DNA from: Lindgomyces ingoldianus | Lineage: Eukaryota > Ascomycota > Dothideomycetes > Pleosporales > Lindgomycetaceae | Reading direction: 5' to 3' | Assembly: GCF_010093535.1 (NCBI RefSeq) | Contig: NW_022985163.1 | Span: 1,519,766-1,583,765, forward strand | Length of the DNA: 64,000 bases | In this document: positions 37,980 through 50,013 of the stretch, piece by piece | Layout of the letters: every line of letters starts with the position of its first letter | How positions within the stretch are numbered: the stretch's first letter is position 1 | The notes under the pieces: model-generated | What the model was told of the DNA's origin: nothing | Seen by the model: only the letters and a program-made list of their open reading frames with translations | The model's database searches: none | Program-made: the position numbers and the translations under genes

Positions 37980-40407
37980 TTACCTTTTACTATTCTTAGC
38001 TTATTAAAGGTAGTAATAATATTTAACTTTATAAAATACTTTACTTTACTTAGTTAGCTTAAAGTTTCCTGTAAAAGAAGAATTAAGTATTAGTTTTTAA
38101 TAGTAATAGTGTTTAGTTCTTAGTAGTTAACATAGAATTAAAGCCTACTTCTAAGTTTCTTTATAAATAGTATAAGTAACACTACTAGTAAGAAGCTAGC
38201 TTAAATAAACTTTTTTTTTAAGTTTTTATTAAAGTATTTTTAAAGCACTTTTAATTTATTTAGTAACATTTTATATAGTAGCCTATAACTAGGTTGTTTA
38301 CTAGGCTTAAAGGTTATCTAGTAATTATATAGATGTTATATTAAAAGCTTATTAGACTTGTCTTAAAAGAAAACATGTAACAAGTTATAGTAGTCTTAAG
38401 AGACTATTATTTTTAAGTTAGTGTATTTTTAAAAAGCTAAAGCTTAGTCTATATTAGAAATTATAACTGCGTAGATTTTATAATCTAGTTATTAAGCTAG
38501 AGTTATAAACAGAGCAGGTTCTATGTAGCAGATGTCTATTTACTATTTAAGTTCTAGTTTATGTTTAAATTAAGTAAGTAAAAGTTTTTTAAAGGCTTTT
38601 TTTTTTAAGTTTAAGCAGTTATTAAATTATTTTACATAGCTTATTTTAGTAAAAGGCTTAGCTTATTAGCTTTACTTAAGTAGTTCTTTTCTAGGTTATT
38701 AAGAAGTAAGTTTAAAAACCTTTTATATTAAGTGCTATTTAAGTGTTGTTTAGGTGTAAGTGTAAGCATATATCTTAGCATTAGAAAAAGTTAAAGTTTA
38801 GAACTTACTCTTAGTAATTAAAGGCAACCTTATGCTAATACAGCTATAGTTATTCTAGGATTAGGTTATAACATTCTATGTTTATTACATAAAGCTTAAT
38901 CTGCTTCTTATAGTGTTAGTAAGTAATTATAATAGTTATAGTATAAAAGATAAAACTTTTTTAAGTTATTTTTTATTAAATCTAGTTAAGTAAATTATTT
39001 AGGTAAGTAGTGTTAATTAAAGATTTAGTTTACACGCTAGTTTTTTATTAATATAACTTATACTATTTACTTTTAAGTTAATAAGAGCTTATATTAAAGC
39101 TAATATAGTTTCTTATTATAAATATATAAAAATATTAACTTAGTACTTCTAGTTATTAGTAGGGGACTTAGCTTATAAGTTAGCAGAGATCTAGTGTTAA
39201 ATTAGTCTTAGAGGGCAACTTAGCTTTAGGACAAGCCTTTTTGCAGGCTCCTACTGCTATAGCTGCGGCTATGTTAAGAGTAGTAAAAAAGATTAAAGCT
39301 TAAATATAAGTTAAAGCCCTTATAAAAATAAAATTAAAATAGTAAAAATTTTTAATAAGTGCTAGCAGCACTACTTATACAGACTTAAAAAAGAAGAATA
39401 AAGTAGTTTTAAAAAATATAACTATGCTTACTACACTTAAAGTATTAACTTTTTTTTTTATAATCTTTATGCTTTCTAAAACTAACTAGAGCATAATTTA
39501 AATTAATTTTTATTATATTAAGGTCCTTATTTATAACTGCGCTAGTTTAGGGGCGTATTAAAGCTTGTACAGGGAGGAACCTTATATTATTATTATAGGT
39601 AGCAATTAGGTTTGCATACACATTAAGGTTATTTAAAAGGGGTTCTTCTACTATAGCATGTTACAGTTTAGTTAAAAGAGAGTTATATAAGGCTATAATT
39701 AGACCTATCTTATTTAGGCCTATATTAGATGCAAGTTAGTAGAACTTAGTAAAGTGTAAAGTAAAGCTTTTTTTTTTTATTATAAAGTGTTTAGGTAACT
39801 TAAAGCTGTTAACTTTTTATTTAGGTTTCTATAAGTTACTTATAAGAACACTATAAATTAATCTAGGTTAATAATATCTTTATTTATTAGTAAGTTAATT
39901 AAGGCTGTTATGTTATAGTTAAGTTAAAAGTAAGCATATAGTAACTAAAAGCATTTAAAAAGGAATTAGTCTATATTTCCTTTAAGTTTATATTAAAGCT
40001 TGTGTAAAAAGAAAGGTAGGTCTTTTTATTTTCTATTAAACAGCAGAGGATTAAAGAGTTAGTTAAATTTTATTACTAAGTTAAAAAAGTTATAAGTTAT
40101 AGGCAGTGTTAAGTAGAAAAAAGTTAAGCTATCTCTAGACTTTTAAGTAAGCTTTAAGGCTAGTAAGTTCTTAGTTTCTACTACTATAATAAAAGTTAAA
40201 GCAGAAACAGACTACTTAATAACATAAAGCTATTTTTTAAAGTCTTTTTAAAAAGCTTTAAAGCTTATAATATAGCAGCTTTTTTATAAAGTAAGTGCTT
40301 TTTAAAAAGCTTTTTAGCTTACTTTAATAGCTTAGAGTTATGTAAGTACTAAGCTTATTAAATTAGATTTAAAGGCTATTCTTAGCTAAAGTTTTAACAT
40401 AATATAA

Positions 40408-40725
40408 TATTATAATTATGCATAAGTAAGGTTATAGAGCTTTATAGAGGTCTAGTTTAATTACTATGTAAGGTATTATAGTAGGTACAAGACATTATGT
40501 AAGAAATAAGAAAGTTTAAGAGGAAATTAGTAATTAAATACTTAGCTTAAAAGTCTAAGCACTTTAGGTATAAATTAAGCCTGTTCTAGGTTTAGTTAGT
40601 GTTAAGGCAGTTTATACTTAAGTTTATGTCTGTGTTATGTCATGTTTGTGTCAGACGTGCACTAATAATACTCTAGTACGCGTCCAATACAGTTATGTCT
40701 GGGATCTGGGGAGGATACCGTGACA
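40408..40725 (-). repeat. Gypsy LTR, 318 bp, right copy (5' LTR in element orientation)
   Basis: Same length as the left copy. The sequence starts TATTATAATTATG, a fully transition-mutated version of the left start, and ends in an unmutated CCGTGACA. Confidence 0.92.
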
Positions 40726-41039
40726 ATTACAAAGTATTACTTAGAGTTTACAATTGCTAACGCTTATTATTAATAGAAAGTAATAATAGAGTGTGTAGCT
40801 AAACTTTAACGCTTATTATAACTAATTTTAACTTATATAAAACTAATCTAGCGCTTCTAAACTCTTTTTAAATATTACTAAAAGTAATTATAGTATTAAA
40901 GGCGTGATTAAAGCGTAGTAGAAGCCTAAGCTTTATAGTATAGGTAACCTAGTTATATATTAGATTCTTAGCTTAGCAGCTATAACAAGTGTAATAAGTG
41001 AAAATTTATATAAAAAGTAACATAATTTTTCTTATTATA
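40726..41039. other. AT-rich spacer between two elements
   Basis: 314 bases of TA-rich DNA starting with the ATTAC duplication and ending with the TA (41038-41039) that flanks the foldback element. No gene. Confidence 0.6.
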
Positions 41040-41347
41040 ACGTACTTCACAGGCGAGTTGCTTACACACCTAAGTTGCTTACTTTTACTAAGACCCTACT
41101 AAACTACCCTTCCTACACTAATGCATTCCCCACAACACTACTTAGACGCGCTAAAAGAATGTTAGATATAGCTTACACTCTAAGCTTTTAAATAAAACAT
41201 AAAACTTTTAAAAAAACATGCTGCAGCTATATATAAAGTCTTTTAAAAAATAATAAATAACTATAGCGCTAGACAACCTTTATAAGCTAATTCTATAGCT
41301 AACTTATAAAGGCTAGGTAATAAAAAGAAGTAGATAATTATTAAGAC

Positions 41348-41628
41348 TGTCCGTACGTAGCAGCAGCGTCGCGGCCTGGATACGAACGATCGCGCACGAG
41401 CAGGATCACGTATCTATGTCACATGATGCTCGTGCGCGAACCTCTGTGCGCGAACATCTAGATATCCCTCTTTTTCCTCTGTACAGAGAAAAGATAAGAG
41501 TAATAGAACTAGAAACATGTTGCTCTTACCTTACCTACCTTGTACACTGTGCACACTATATACTACTCTTACTTTTACTACTTAAGTGCTTATACTATAA
41601 GCAGCTAGCTATTAGAGCCTATTTAACA
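41348..41628 (+). repeat. Copia 5' LTR, 281 bp
   Basis: Starts TGTCCGTACG and ends TATTTAACA. The first ~155 bp keep CpG sites that are lost in the 3' LTR, and the rest is more mutated than the 3' LTR. Confidence 0.93.
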
Positions 41629-41665
41629 CTAATTAGTAGTTAATTTAATTAACTGTAAATTAGTA

Positions 41666-42027
41666 AGAGTAATAATAAAGTACTTACACTTTATAAGGTA
41701 CTTTATTTTGTTACTTATTCTCTAGAAAGAGTAACAACAAAGCACCTACACCTTATAAGGTACTTTATTTAGTTACTTATCTCTTAGGATAGCAGATTAA
41801 TTCTTTATATTATATAGTAAGCTCTGCTACTGTACAGAGTAAAAAGAAGATAGTGTAAGACGCACACTAAAGCTACTAAAGCTGCATAACCTAGCAGCTA
41901 GACAATAGCACATTAATCCTTTGCATTGCACAGCAAGCTCTGCTACTGTATAAAGTAAGAAGGAGATAGTGTAAGGCGCACACTAAAGCTATTAAAGCTG
42001 CACAACCTAGCAGCTAGATAACAGCAG
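41666..42027 (+). repeat. Two tandem duplications in the copia leader
   Basis: A unit with a 62-bp period (41666-41727, then 41728-41787) is followed by a unit with a 116-bp period (41796-41911, then 41912-42027). Copies differ chiefly by transitions. Both lie between the 5' LTR and the gag remnant, that is, in the untranslated leader. Confidence 0.75.
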
Positions 42028-43500
42028 TACCTGTGTAATTTACTAGAAAAGTAATTAACTATACTATTATAATAAAATTCTATTAGTAACTAATAACTCT
42101 GTGTAATAATAAAAAGAATAAGAAATAATTCCTATTATATAAATAACTTATAAAAGATATAGGGATATTAGAGGCAACACTATAAAATAAGACTAGCCTA
42201 GAGTACTAGAATAATAAGATTAACATGTTAAAAGCTCTAATAAGCTTATAAACTTAATTATACATAAGTTACATAATTACTAATCTATGTATAATAACTT
42301 AAAAAGGCGCTACTTTTCTAAGTGTGTACATAGAAAATTTTAAAAAATAAACACTATAAGACTTCTTAGCACTTAGCTATATATTTAAAAGGAAGCTTAT
42401 ATAAGTGCTAAAGGACAAAGGAATTACACTATAGCTAGGCACTAAAGGTACCTAAGCCTAAAAGCTGTATAATATAGCATAAAAAAAAGTAATTACACTA
42501 AAAAAGCTTTATATGTAACCTTTATTACTATATAAGGCTCTGCATAGAAGTAGACTAAACATAATGCTGCTATTAACACTAAATATACTAGCATTACCTG
42601 CTCCTACACCTTAGCTAGCACTACACTAATTACTGTATAAACAATACATGCTACCCTACCTAACGCCTGCTCCACACCCTTAATTGTACACACCACCGCC
42701 TGCAGTAGTGTATGCACCACTAATACCACCTGCACAATCTATACTACATTACAACCTGTATAAACTTCTACTCTAAAGGGAAACTGCTAAAGAAAAACTT
42801 CTAGCAGATAAAATTATATAATTTTAAAAAGCATAAAAAAAATAATAACTATATAGGTTAACTATATAACATTTTTATAAATAAAATAAAAATCTTTATT
42901 AATCTATGTTAATAGCTAGATATTTAAGAAACTTAGTACATAGACATCTTTTTAAATATTCTAAAAAGTTAGGCAAATATGTACTATATGCACAGCATAG
43001 GCCCTAGACATAACTAGAAGCATTTATATAACACCTTAAGTAGTTACTTTAACACTAATATAAACTATAGCTAGTACTAGACAAACTAGATAATAATAAC
43101 TTTTATATAATACTAATAAAAGAACTTTAATAAGAGTTTATATAAAGTTTTTAAAATAATAATTAATAAGCTTACACTTATATAAAAAGCACTAAAAATA
43201 AAATTTTAAAAGAATGTTTTACTACACACTACTATTATATAAGCCTATTAAGAATAACTAGAACTAGAACATGCTATGTTTACTATTAAGCTTTTATATA
43301 AAGCCTTATTTAGTAACCTATAAGCATTACTTTAAGTTACTATAAACTAAAGAGTAAACTAATACCTTTAGAAACTGCCTAATGTATACTATATAGACTA
43401 CTAATGTAACTCTGCATAATAAGAGTTTACATAATAAGAAAGAAGCCTCTCTTTATGTAAAAAAAAACAACATAGAAGATTTTTATTTAGGTTTAGGCTA

Positions 43501-43590
43501 TAATCTAGAGATAACTGCACATAAATAAAGAAGTGCTTTGTCTGCTATAAGAAAGGATGTTAGTTATTAAACTACCTTTATAATAACTAT
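43501..43590 (+). pseudogene. Copia gag zinc-knuckle remnant
   Basis: The frame starting at 43531 reads KCFVCYKKGC followed by a stop, the degraded CCHC-type nucleic-acid-binding knuckle expected near the gag end of fungal copia elements. Confidence 0.6.
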
Positions 43591-44379
43591 ATATAAGTAA
43601 AAAACTAGTATGTTGCTTTATATAAAAATTTTTATAATAAAACTTTATTATATAAAGCTATTACTTTGTATATCTAAGACTTTAAAAGTTACTCTAAAGA
43701 AAAGAATAATTTACATAATATAAAAAAAATAAAATAAAAGAGTAAGAATACTAAAAAAGCTATTAACTACTTTACCTTTACTACTTATCTACACTATATA
43801 ACAGAAAAGGACATCTACAGCATTAAACCTAAGAAATATGCTAAGCAGTTTATTCTTAATAATAAATACTGTATAGTATACTAAGGCAAACTATAAAATA
43901 TAAGTGTAGTAAAGATCTTTACTGTTAGCAAGTCTTAACTTAAGGTGTATATATAAAAGAACTTATATATAGAAATTAATTAAACACCTAGCTAAATAAA
44001 TATTAGCTTTAAAGGCTAGACACTAAAGGGATTAATTAGTACTATACAAATCTAGAACCTAATTAGTTTAGTTACATACTATATTCTAAAGACTTTAACA
44101 CTATTTCTGCTATTACTAGCAGATGCTAACTAACTTAGGGCATACTTTAATAATGTTTTAAATGTTATTATATATAAAAATAAAACTACTATTTTTATTA
44201 TATAAAAATAAAGACACTTTTTTTTTAATATTAGTAAGAAAAAATTTATGTCTTTTTTTACTAAATTAAAACTCTACTACTTTTACTGCTAATTTAGACA
44301 CCCCTGCATAAAGAGACTCTAGAAGATGCTAACTAGCGCTAGCTACAACATTAATGCTGTAGTGCTAGAAAAGATTAAG

Positions 44380-44980
44380 AAGTTCTGCTACTTTTACTAA
44401 TTATATAACTAGGCCTTATAAAAATTTAAGTTTATAATTAAAAATAACACTTACTTTAACTATAAAGTTATTATTAATGTTATATAAATTAATAATAAAG
44501 ATGTTTTATATGTTATTAATGTAAACACATTATTTTAGGCTGCTACATTTCTAAAATTTATGTCTACATAAGATACCTAGGATGCACTATGTAAATGCTA
44601 GATTAACACTTATTAAGAACCTTTAGACTATATTATGTATAACTTTAGTATAAACTTTACTTTAAAAAATTTTTAAGCTTGTGTAAAAATTATAAAAGCT
44701 ACATATAGGCAGATGCCTATAGAAGCACATTAGGCAGTTAGAAAGGTTAAGCGCGCGTATGCACCTCTTTAATAAGTGTTTAACATCCTAAAGACTAAGC
44801 TAGGTAACTGTACAGATAATAAGGCTATTCTATAGATAGCAGTTAAGGCTCTAAACAACACAGCTAGCCTACACAGTCTAGTACCTACACTGCTAGTCTT
44901 TAAGGCATACTTAAGAATTAACCTAGACTTTTTACTATTACTAGATATTATTACATAAGCAAGCGCTGTATAAAAGGTAA
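44380..44980 (+). pseudogene. Copia integrase remnant
   Basis: The frame shows a degraded zinc-binding FCYFY, KFKFIIKNNTYFNYKVIINV leading into the catalytic core, then a PIEAHXAVRKVKRAY-like block and NNTASLHSLVPTLLVFKAYL. The order is that of the copia integrase core with its downstream conserved region. Stops are TAA/TAG of transition type. Confidence 0.7.
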
Positions 44981-46819
44981 TAAAGATACTTTAAAAAAAC
45001 TATATAAAAGTAAACATTAATTATATAATTAATACTTATAATAGCTTTATAACACATAAAGTTTTTAACTTCCCTCTTAGCTTAAAGATTATAGCATAAA
45101 AAGAGAAAAAAGGCTAGACTAGCCTATATAAAATTAAAAGCATTAAAGGGGGAAACATTATTATTAAAAGAAAAAATAGCCTACTAAAGCTTTAATGTAC
45201 ATAGGTTAAACTATACTATAAAAAAAAAAAAAAGACAACTTACTTATAATAAATAACCTAGATAAACTAATTTCTATATAAAAAGATTTTTTAAAGAAAA
45301 AAAAAAAAAAACTACTTTATAAAAATATTATAAAAGTAGAACTAAAGCCTACTATAAACTAAGCCTTTTAGGATAGTAATGCTACACTAGTGCAAAAGGA
45401 AAATATAAATACTAGAAAAAGTAAAAGGTAAAAGAAACTTATATAAAGTCTAGACTAAGTATTTCTAACTTAGAAAAAAAAGAATAATTAGGCCTTATTT
45501 ATTAAGCTTTATATAGATAGTGTAATTACTACACTTAAAAAGCTATTTAAGAAATTAAACTATATAAAAATAAACACTTTAATTACTAACAGCACTTTTA
45601 AAGTTATAGTGTATAACTTAATAAAGCATAAAAGTTAGATTTTTAACTTTTACCTTATATAAAAAGTAAAAGGTAAAACAACCTAACTATATAAAAAATT
45701 CTGCCTAGTGTTTACTAGCTACTTAAATAAAAAAAAAAAAAATTCTTACTTAGTTACTAACTATTTAAAAAATAAGCTAGAGACTACTCTTAGCTATAAA
45801 AGTAAGCCTAAAAGCTATGTATAAAATGCATTTTAAACTATATAATATTACATAAGTATACATTTAATTAATAGATAAGCTTATGTGCACACTGTACATA
45901 AAGCTACTAAAGAAGATGTGCTAGAGCTTTCTACTAAATATAATACTCTAGGTTGTACAACCTTTATATAGAGCTACTAATTAGGACTGTATTAGTTTAA
46001 AACATACTATAACTACTATAAAAAAAAGCTGTGTATATACATTTTTTTATATAACCTTTACCTCTTAATTACTAATAAAGAAGAGCACACTTTTAGTATT
46101 ACTAGCCTATAAATAGATAACACTTTAAGTATTATAACAAAAGATTTTACATAAAAAAAAAAGAAAAAACTATAAAAAGTAAAGTTTTATATAAAAAGTA
46201 AGACTATTTTAGTAGAGAAGCAGCCTATTAAGTTTAATAGTAGAAGAATTAAACTTACACATAACATAGTAGTTTTTACTTAAAAAAGATAAGTAAGCTA
46301 CTTTTATATAATTAACCTAAAGAATAAAGATGCTGCATAATAATATATTAAGTAATATATAAGAGGGGCATATATTACATCTATGTATTAACTAAAGGTA
46401 GTATTTAACCTTTTTATTACTGCACAAACTATAGACTTTTTACATAATAATATTAACACACTTAATGTATAAATCTAATAGTAAATAGATAATAGTAAGC
46501 ATAGTCTTACTTTTTTACTATTATAGCTTAATTATGTAAAGCTGTTTATCTTTATAGATAAATTATTTACTAATAATAAGAACCTTAGCTTATAGCTAAG
46601 ATTTTTAATTATATTAAGTAATAAAAACTATATAAAGTAAAGTAACTACTTTAAAATACTAGGTAATATTATACACTAGAATTCTACAAAGTGTAAAAGA
46701 GTAACTAAGAGTGTCTTTACTAGTAAACTATATAAAATAGTTAAAGGGTTTAATAATATAATTACTTTTAGTATAACTTTATAGTAAATTATATAAACAC
46801 TTAAACTGCTACTAATTCT

Positions 46820-47010
46820 AGTAGTAATCTATATAGATTTAAGGTCTCTATATAATTACCTTATTAAGCTAGGCACTACTAGTAAAAAGTAACTTATAAT
46901 TAACATTATATTACTTTGTAAATTATACAAGAAAAAAGAAATTACTAAAATAAAGTAAATTAATAGTAAAAATAACTTAGTAAATGCATATATAAAAAAA
47001 ACACTAAACT
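46820..47010 (+). pseudogene. Copia RNase H end remnant
   Basis: The frame reads YIDLRSLYNYLIKLGTTSKK, then a LCKLYKKKEITKIK-like stretch. This matches the last part of copia RNase H, with its conserved leucine-glycine-threonine block. Confidence 0.65.
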
Positions 47011-47760
47011 AAGCTTTTTAATTATTAGTCCTAACTAACTGCCTCTCTGTCTAGATAAAAGCATCTGTAGACTAGCTAGATCTTATGTGCAAAGATGCTC
47101 TAGACTAACTAGACTAATAACACTTTTATATAAAGCTTATCTCTTTTATTTTTTTTATTATACACACTTATTTTTCCTATTATAAGATTAGAAGAGAAGA
47201 ATATGTAAAAAAAACAGTCTATTTATTTAATATATAAAAGAAGAAAAAGCTACTACCCCTTATATATAATAGTTACAATGCAGACCACAGCTCTGCTATA
47301 CGCATAAAGTATAGGCATTAGCCTAGAAGTTAGCTAACACATAACACTTAATAAAAAAAAAGGCACTAGTAGTGCTACTATAATAATAAGCATATAAAGT
47401 TACTAAGACTTAACTATAACTTTAGACTAAAACTACATAAAAGTACCTTTTATAACACATAACTTTTGCTGCCTATAGCTGCAGATTAGTGCTAGTAAGT
47501 AAGATAACATTAATATTATAAAATAGTAAAGCTGCTACATGCTACTTTTTAGCCTATTTATAATTAGTATTTTGTACAAAGAGAAAGCAGAAGAGCTAAA
47601 GGATTTATATATTTATGCTAAGACACTAAATAAACTGCTAATTAGTAGTAAAACTAGTTAAAAAAGTAACACAAATGCGCCCTAGGCTGCTAGACTGCAC
47701 AAGGACGTTAAAGACGCCTGCACTGACAGCGCTAGAGGTAGAGGAGGAAGGCTAGAGAGA

Positions 47761-47804
47761 CATCTCTCTCTCTCTCTCTCTATGTGTGTGTGTGTGTGTG
47801 TGTG
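47761..47804. repeat. Compound (TC)n(TG)n microsatellite inside copia
   Basis: About ten CT steps run directly into about ten TG steps. The surrounding 47670-47820 keeps higher GC than the rest of the element interior. It lies between the RNase H remnant and the 3' LTR. Confidence 0.85.
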
Positions 47805-48251
47805 CAGGCAGGAGTATCTGTTACTGTTAGCACTGTATAAAAAAAGAAAAGAGCTAGAGAATAGTATAGTAAAGCTTAGAAAGTAAAAAATAAAGAAAAA
47901 AAAGTAAAGAAAAAAAAAAGACCTTATTATATACACCTTCTTACGCACCTGCCTACATAAAGATTTTACACTATTTTAGCATAAAACTTTGCATAAAACA
48001 GTTTATATACTACTAAATTACTTATAAAGTAAGCGCATAAAGGCTAGATAATAATAGCCTAAAACACTTTATACTATTTATAAAGCTATTTATATAGCGC
48101 AACTAGCTTATCTTAATGTATAGCATTACTAAGGCAAGTTTTAATAAATAGGGTAAAGTAAAAGCAGAACATAATTAAATAAACCTACATAAGTAAAAAA
48201 GAGGTAACATATATAAAAAGTAACTTTTTAGATAAAAAAAAAAGTTGCTAG

Positions 48252-48532
48252 TGTCTGTATATAGCAGCAGTGTTGCAGCCTAGATATAAATAATTGCGCA
48301 TAAGCAGGATTACATATCTATGTTACATAATGCTTATGCGCAAACCTTTGTGCGCAAACATCTAGATATCTCTCTTTTTCCTCTATATAGAGGAAAGATA
48401 AGAGCAATAGAACTAGAAACATGTTGCCCTCACCTTACCTACCCTGTACGCTGTGCACACTGTACACCACTCTTACTCTTGCTACTTAAGTGCTCATACC
48501 ATAAGCAGCTAGCTGTCAGAGCCCATTCAACA
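48252..48532 (+). repeat. Copia 3' LTR, 281 bp
   Basis: Starts TGTCTGTATA and ends CATTCAACA. The outer half is the better preserved one. Confidence 0.93.
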
Positions 48533-49328
48533 AAGACTATACTTAAGCTATATGCATAAGGATTTTCCCCTTAGATAGCATTTATAGCTAATATAGCTAA
48601 TTCTTTACACGCTAAGTGTAATCTAGGCTATGTTAGCATAAACTAGCCTAGTACGTTTAAAAAGCGTTATCTAGACCTTAAAGTAACATTTACACGTAGT
48701 ATAACTATAAGAGAGTCCTCTATAAGGGTCTTAAAGTAATTTAGGGCAAGTTTAGCCTTATAAAGAATATTAAAGCTAAGTATAGCATCTAGAATAATAA
48801 CACATATAACTTTAGTAAAACAGGCTTTATTATAGGCTAAATATTTATTAACTATACTTACACTTAAAACTTTACTTTAAGCTTTAAATAACACTTTATA
48901 AACATACTAGGCTAGTTTATGCTAATATAGCCTAGATTATGCTTAGCATGTAAAGAATTAGCTATATTAGCTATAAATGCTATCTAAGGGGAAAATTCTT
49001 ACATATATAGCTTAAGTATAGTCTTAATAATTATCTACTTCTTTTTATTACCTAGCTTTTATAAGTTAGCTATAGAATTAGCTTATAAAAGTTGTCTAGC
49101 GCTATAGTTATTTATTATCTTTTAAGAGACTTTATACATAGCTGCAGCATGTTTCTTTAAAAGTTTTATGTCTTATTTAAAAGCTTAGAGTGTAAGCTAT
49201 ATCTAACATTCTTTTAGCGCGTTTAAGTAGTGTTGTTAGGAACGCATTAGTGTAGGAAAAGTAGTTTAGTAGAGTCTTAGCAAAAGTAAGCAACTTAGGT
49301 GTGTGAGCAACTTGCCTGTGAAGTACGT

Positions 49329-49680
49329 TAAGTATAGTTTTTAGCTTTAGCGCAATTACTTTATAATACTTTAATATACTTTAGTTACTGTATTCTAACT
49401 GCACACTAACGTTATCTCCTCTGTACAGTTAGTTAGTGACAGCCTCTTCTTCTGTAACTGTACTATACAGCCTCTAAAAGGCTCCGTAACTAACAGTTAG
49501 ACACACTGGAAAGAAGCCGAAGTGTTAGAGAGGTTTTTCTATACCCCGAATTATGCATTAGCGCAGCTCAACTAGAATTGGGCAAAACACAAAGTAGCAA
49601 ATACCCTCTAGAAGGCCACGACAGAGCAGAGAAACACTGATCTAGCTTTTTGACGAGAGGCGAAAGTCCGGTTCGCTTAC
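49329..49680. other. Transition from AT-rich to GC-balanced DNA
   Basis: Base composition changes within about 150 bases around 49450-49550. The first part holds related GTTAG/CTAAC words in both orientations (49435-49500). No gene is complete here. The sequence downstream of the truncated secreted-protein gene does not contain its expected second part. Confidence 0.5.
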
Positions 49681-49845
49681 CCCAATGTTATGCCAATGAT
49701 CGTGGAGAGTGTGACCTTTGCCTAACTTCACAGTGTAAGAGTCCCTAATGAGTGCATTGTGGTGGTGTGAATCTCCGTAAAAAGGTGCCGGAGTTGTCCA
49801 GGTGAGCTTCACCAGAGTCCCAAAAAGCAAGACGATGCTGAGCAT
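49681..49845 (-). pseudogene. Truncated small secreted protein, I9-inhibitor-like (first exon only)
   Basis: The ATG at 49845 opens a 55-codon segment with a hydrophobic signal-peptide-like start (MLSIVLLFGTLVKLTW), then DSYTVKLGKGHTLHDHWHNIG. The latter is the opening block of the peptidase-inhibitor-I9-like small secreted proteins common in fungi. It ends at a strong donor, GTAAGC (49680-49675). No second exon with the expected ERV/DPGVE-like tail can be found in the ~200 bases that remain before AT-rich DNA. The gene therefore looks cut off at the compartment edge. It is a paralogue of the gene at 50014-50409. The alternative without splicing is a 67-residue product ending at 49642. The function in the family, inhibition or chaperoning of subtilisin-like proteases, is inferred only from the domain. 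Confidence 0.5.
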
Positions 49846-50013
49846 GATGAAATTTTAGTGAATCAGGAAGTTAGATAATCAACTTCTAAGTATCTTCTAT
49901 CTCTTATATGTTCGTCAGGTCGAACTTGCCGCTGGTATAGCTTGTCTTTACGCCAGATTTGAGGAAACGTGAGACTTCCTGTGCAATTTCAAGGCAGACA
50001 TTTTCATAGCATC

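Larger units (their letters stand above)
35340..40725 (-). mobile_element. RIP-degraded Ty3/gypsy LTR retrotransposon
   Basis: Two 318-bp direct repeats (35340-35657 and 40408-40725) flank the element, and ATTAC occurs on both outer sides (35335-35339 and 40726-40730). Orientation is minus: the reverse strand has a polypurine tract (run of eight G) immediately before the LTR at 35657. Minus-strand translation around 37050-36550 shows a degraded integrase, with a zinc-finger region around LLQREYY, the CCYTYC spacing and the catalytic-domain start (INIIVVVNYLTKY, then NIIILDKGTQFV). Having integrase at the end away from the promoter LTR, with reverse transcriptase expected upstream, is gypsy order. 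The interior is full of transition-type stops and contains the assembly gap, so reverse transcriptase was not checked. The element is inactive. Confidence 0.9.
41348..48532 (+). mobile_element. RIP-degraded Ty1/copia LTR retrotransposon
   Basis: Two 281-bp direct repeats (41348-41628 and 48252-48532) flank a 6.6-kb interior. AAGAC is duplicated on both outer sides (41343-41347 and 48533-48537). Plus-strand remnants in copia order are a zinc-knuckle-like KCFVCYKKGC (43531-43560), an integrase core (about 44380-44980) and a copia-type RNase H end (about 46820-47010). An A-rich tract precedes the 3' LTR at 48235-48245. All coding parts are riddled with TAA/TAG. The element inserted in the left arm of the foldback element, so it is the younger of the two. 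Confidence 0.92.
41040..49328. mobile_element. TA-flanked foldback element interrupted by a copia insertion
   Basis: Before the copia insertion this was about 1,099 bp (41040-41347 joined to 48538-49328). The outer ends are inverted: the left begins ACGTACTTCACAGGC, and the right end reads the same on the other strand, each flanked by TA (41038-41039 and 49329-49330). The inverted arms continue inward for about 0.45-0.48 kb. The left arm is 41040-41347 plus 48538 to about 48710, and the right arm is 49328 back to about 48855, with only a ~140-bp centre. Arm differences are nearly all transitions. No coding capacity remains. The TA duplication and ACGT start suggest a non-autonomous Tc1/mariner-type element; the arm length makes it unusual for a MITE. 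Confidence 0.8.

Noticed and set aside
47682..47948. 88-codon minus-strand frame over the microsatellite in copia
   Set aside because: It is a low-complexity translation of A/T and dinucleotide runs inside a dead retrotransposon.
1..49400. Degraded Starship (large cargo-mobilising element) spanning the AT-rich part
   Set aside because: I looked for a DUF3435 tyrosine-recombinase captain or typical companion genes and recognised none. The kinase relics alone are not enough.
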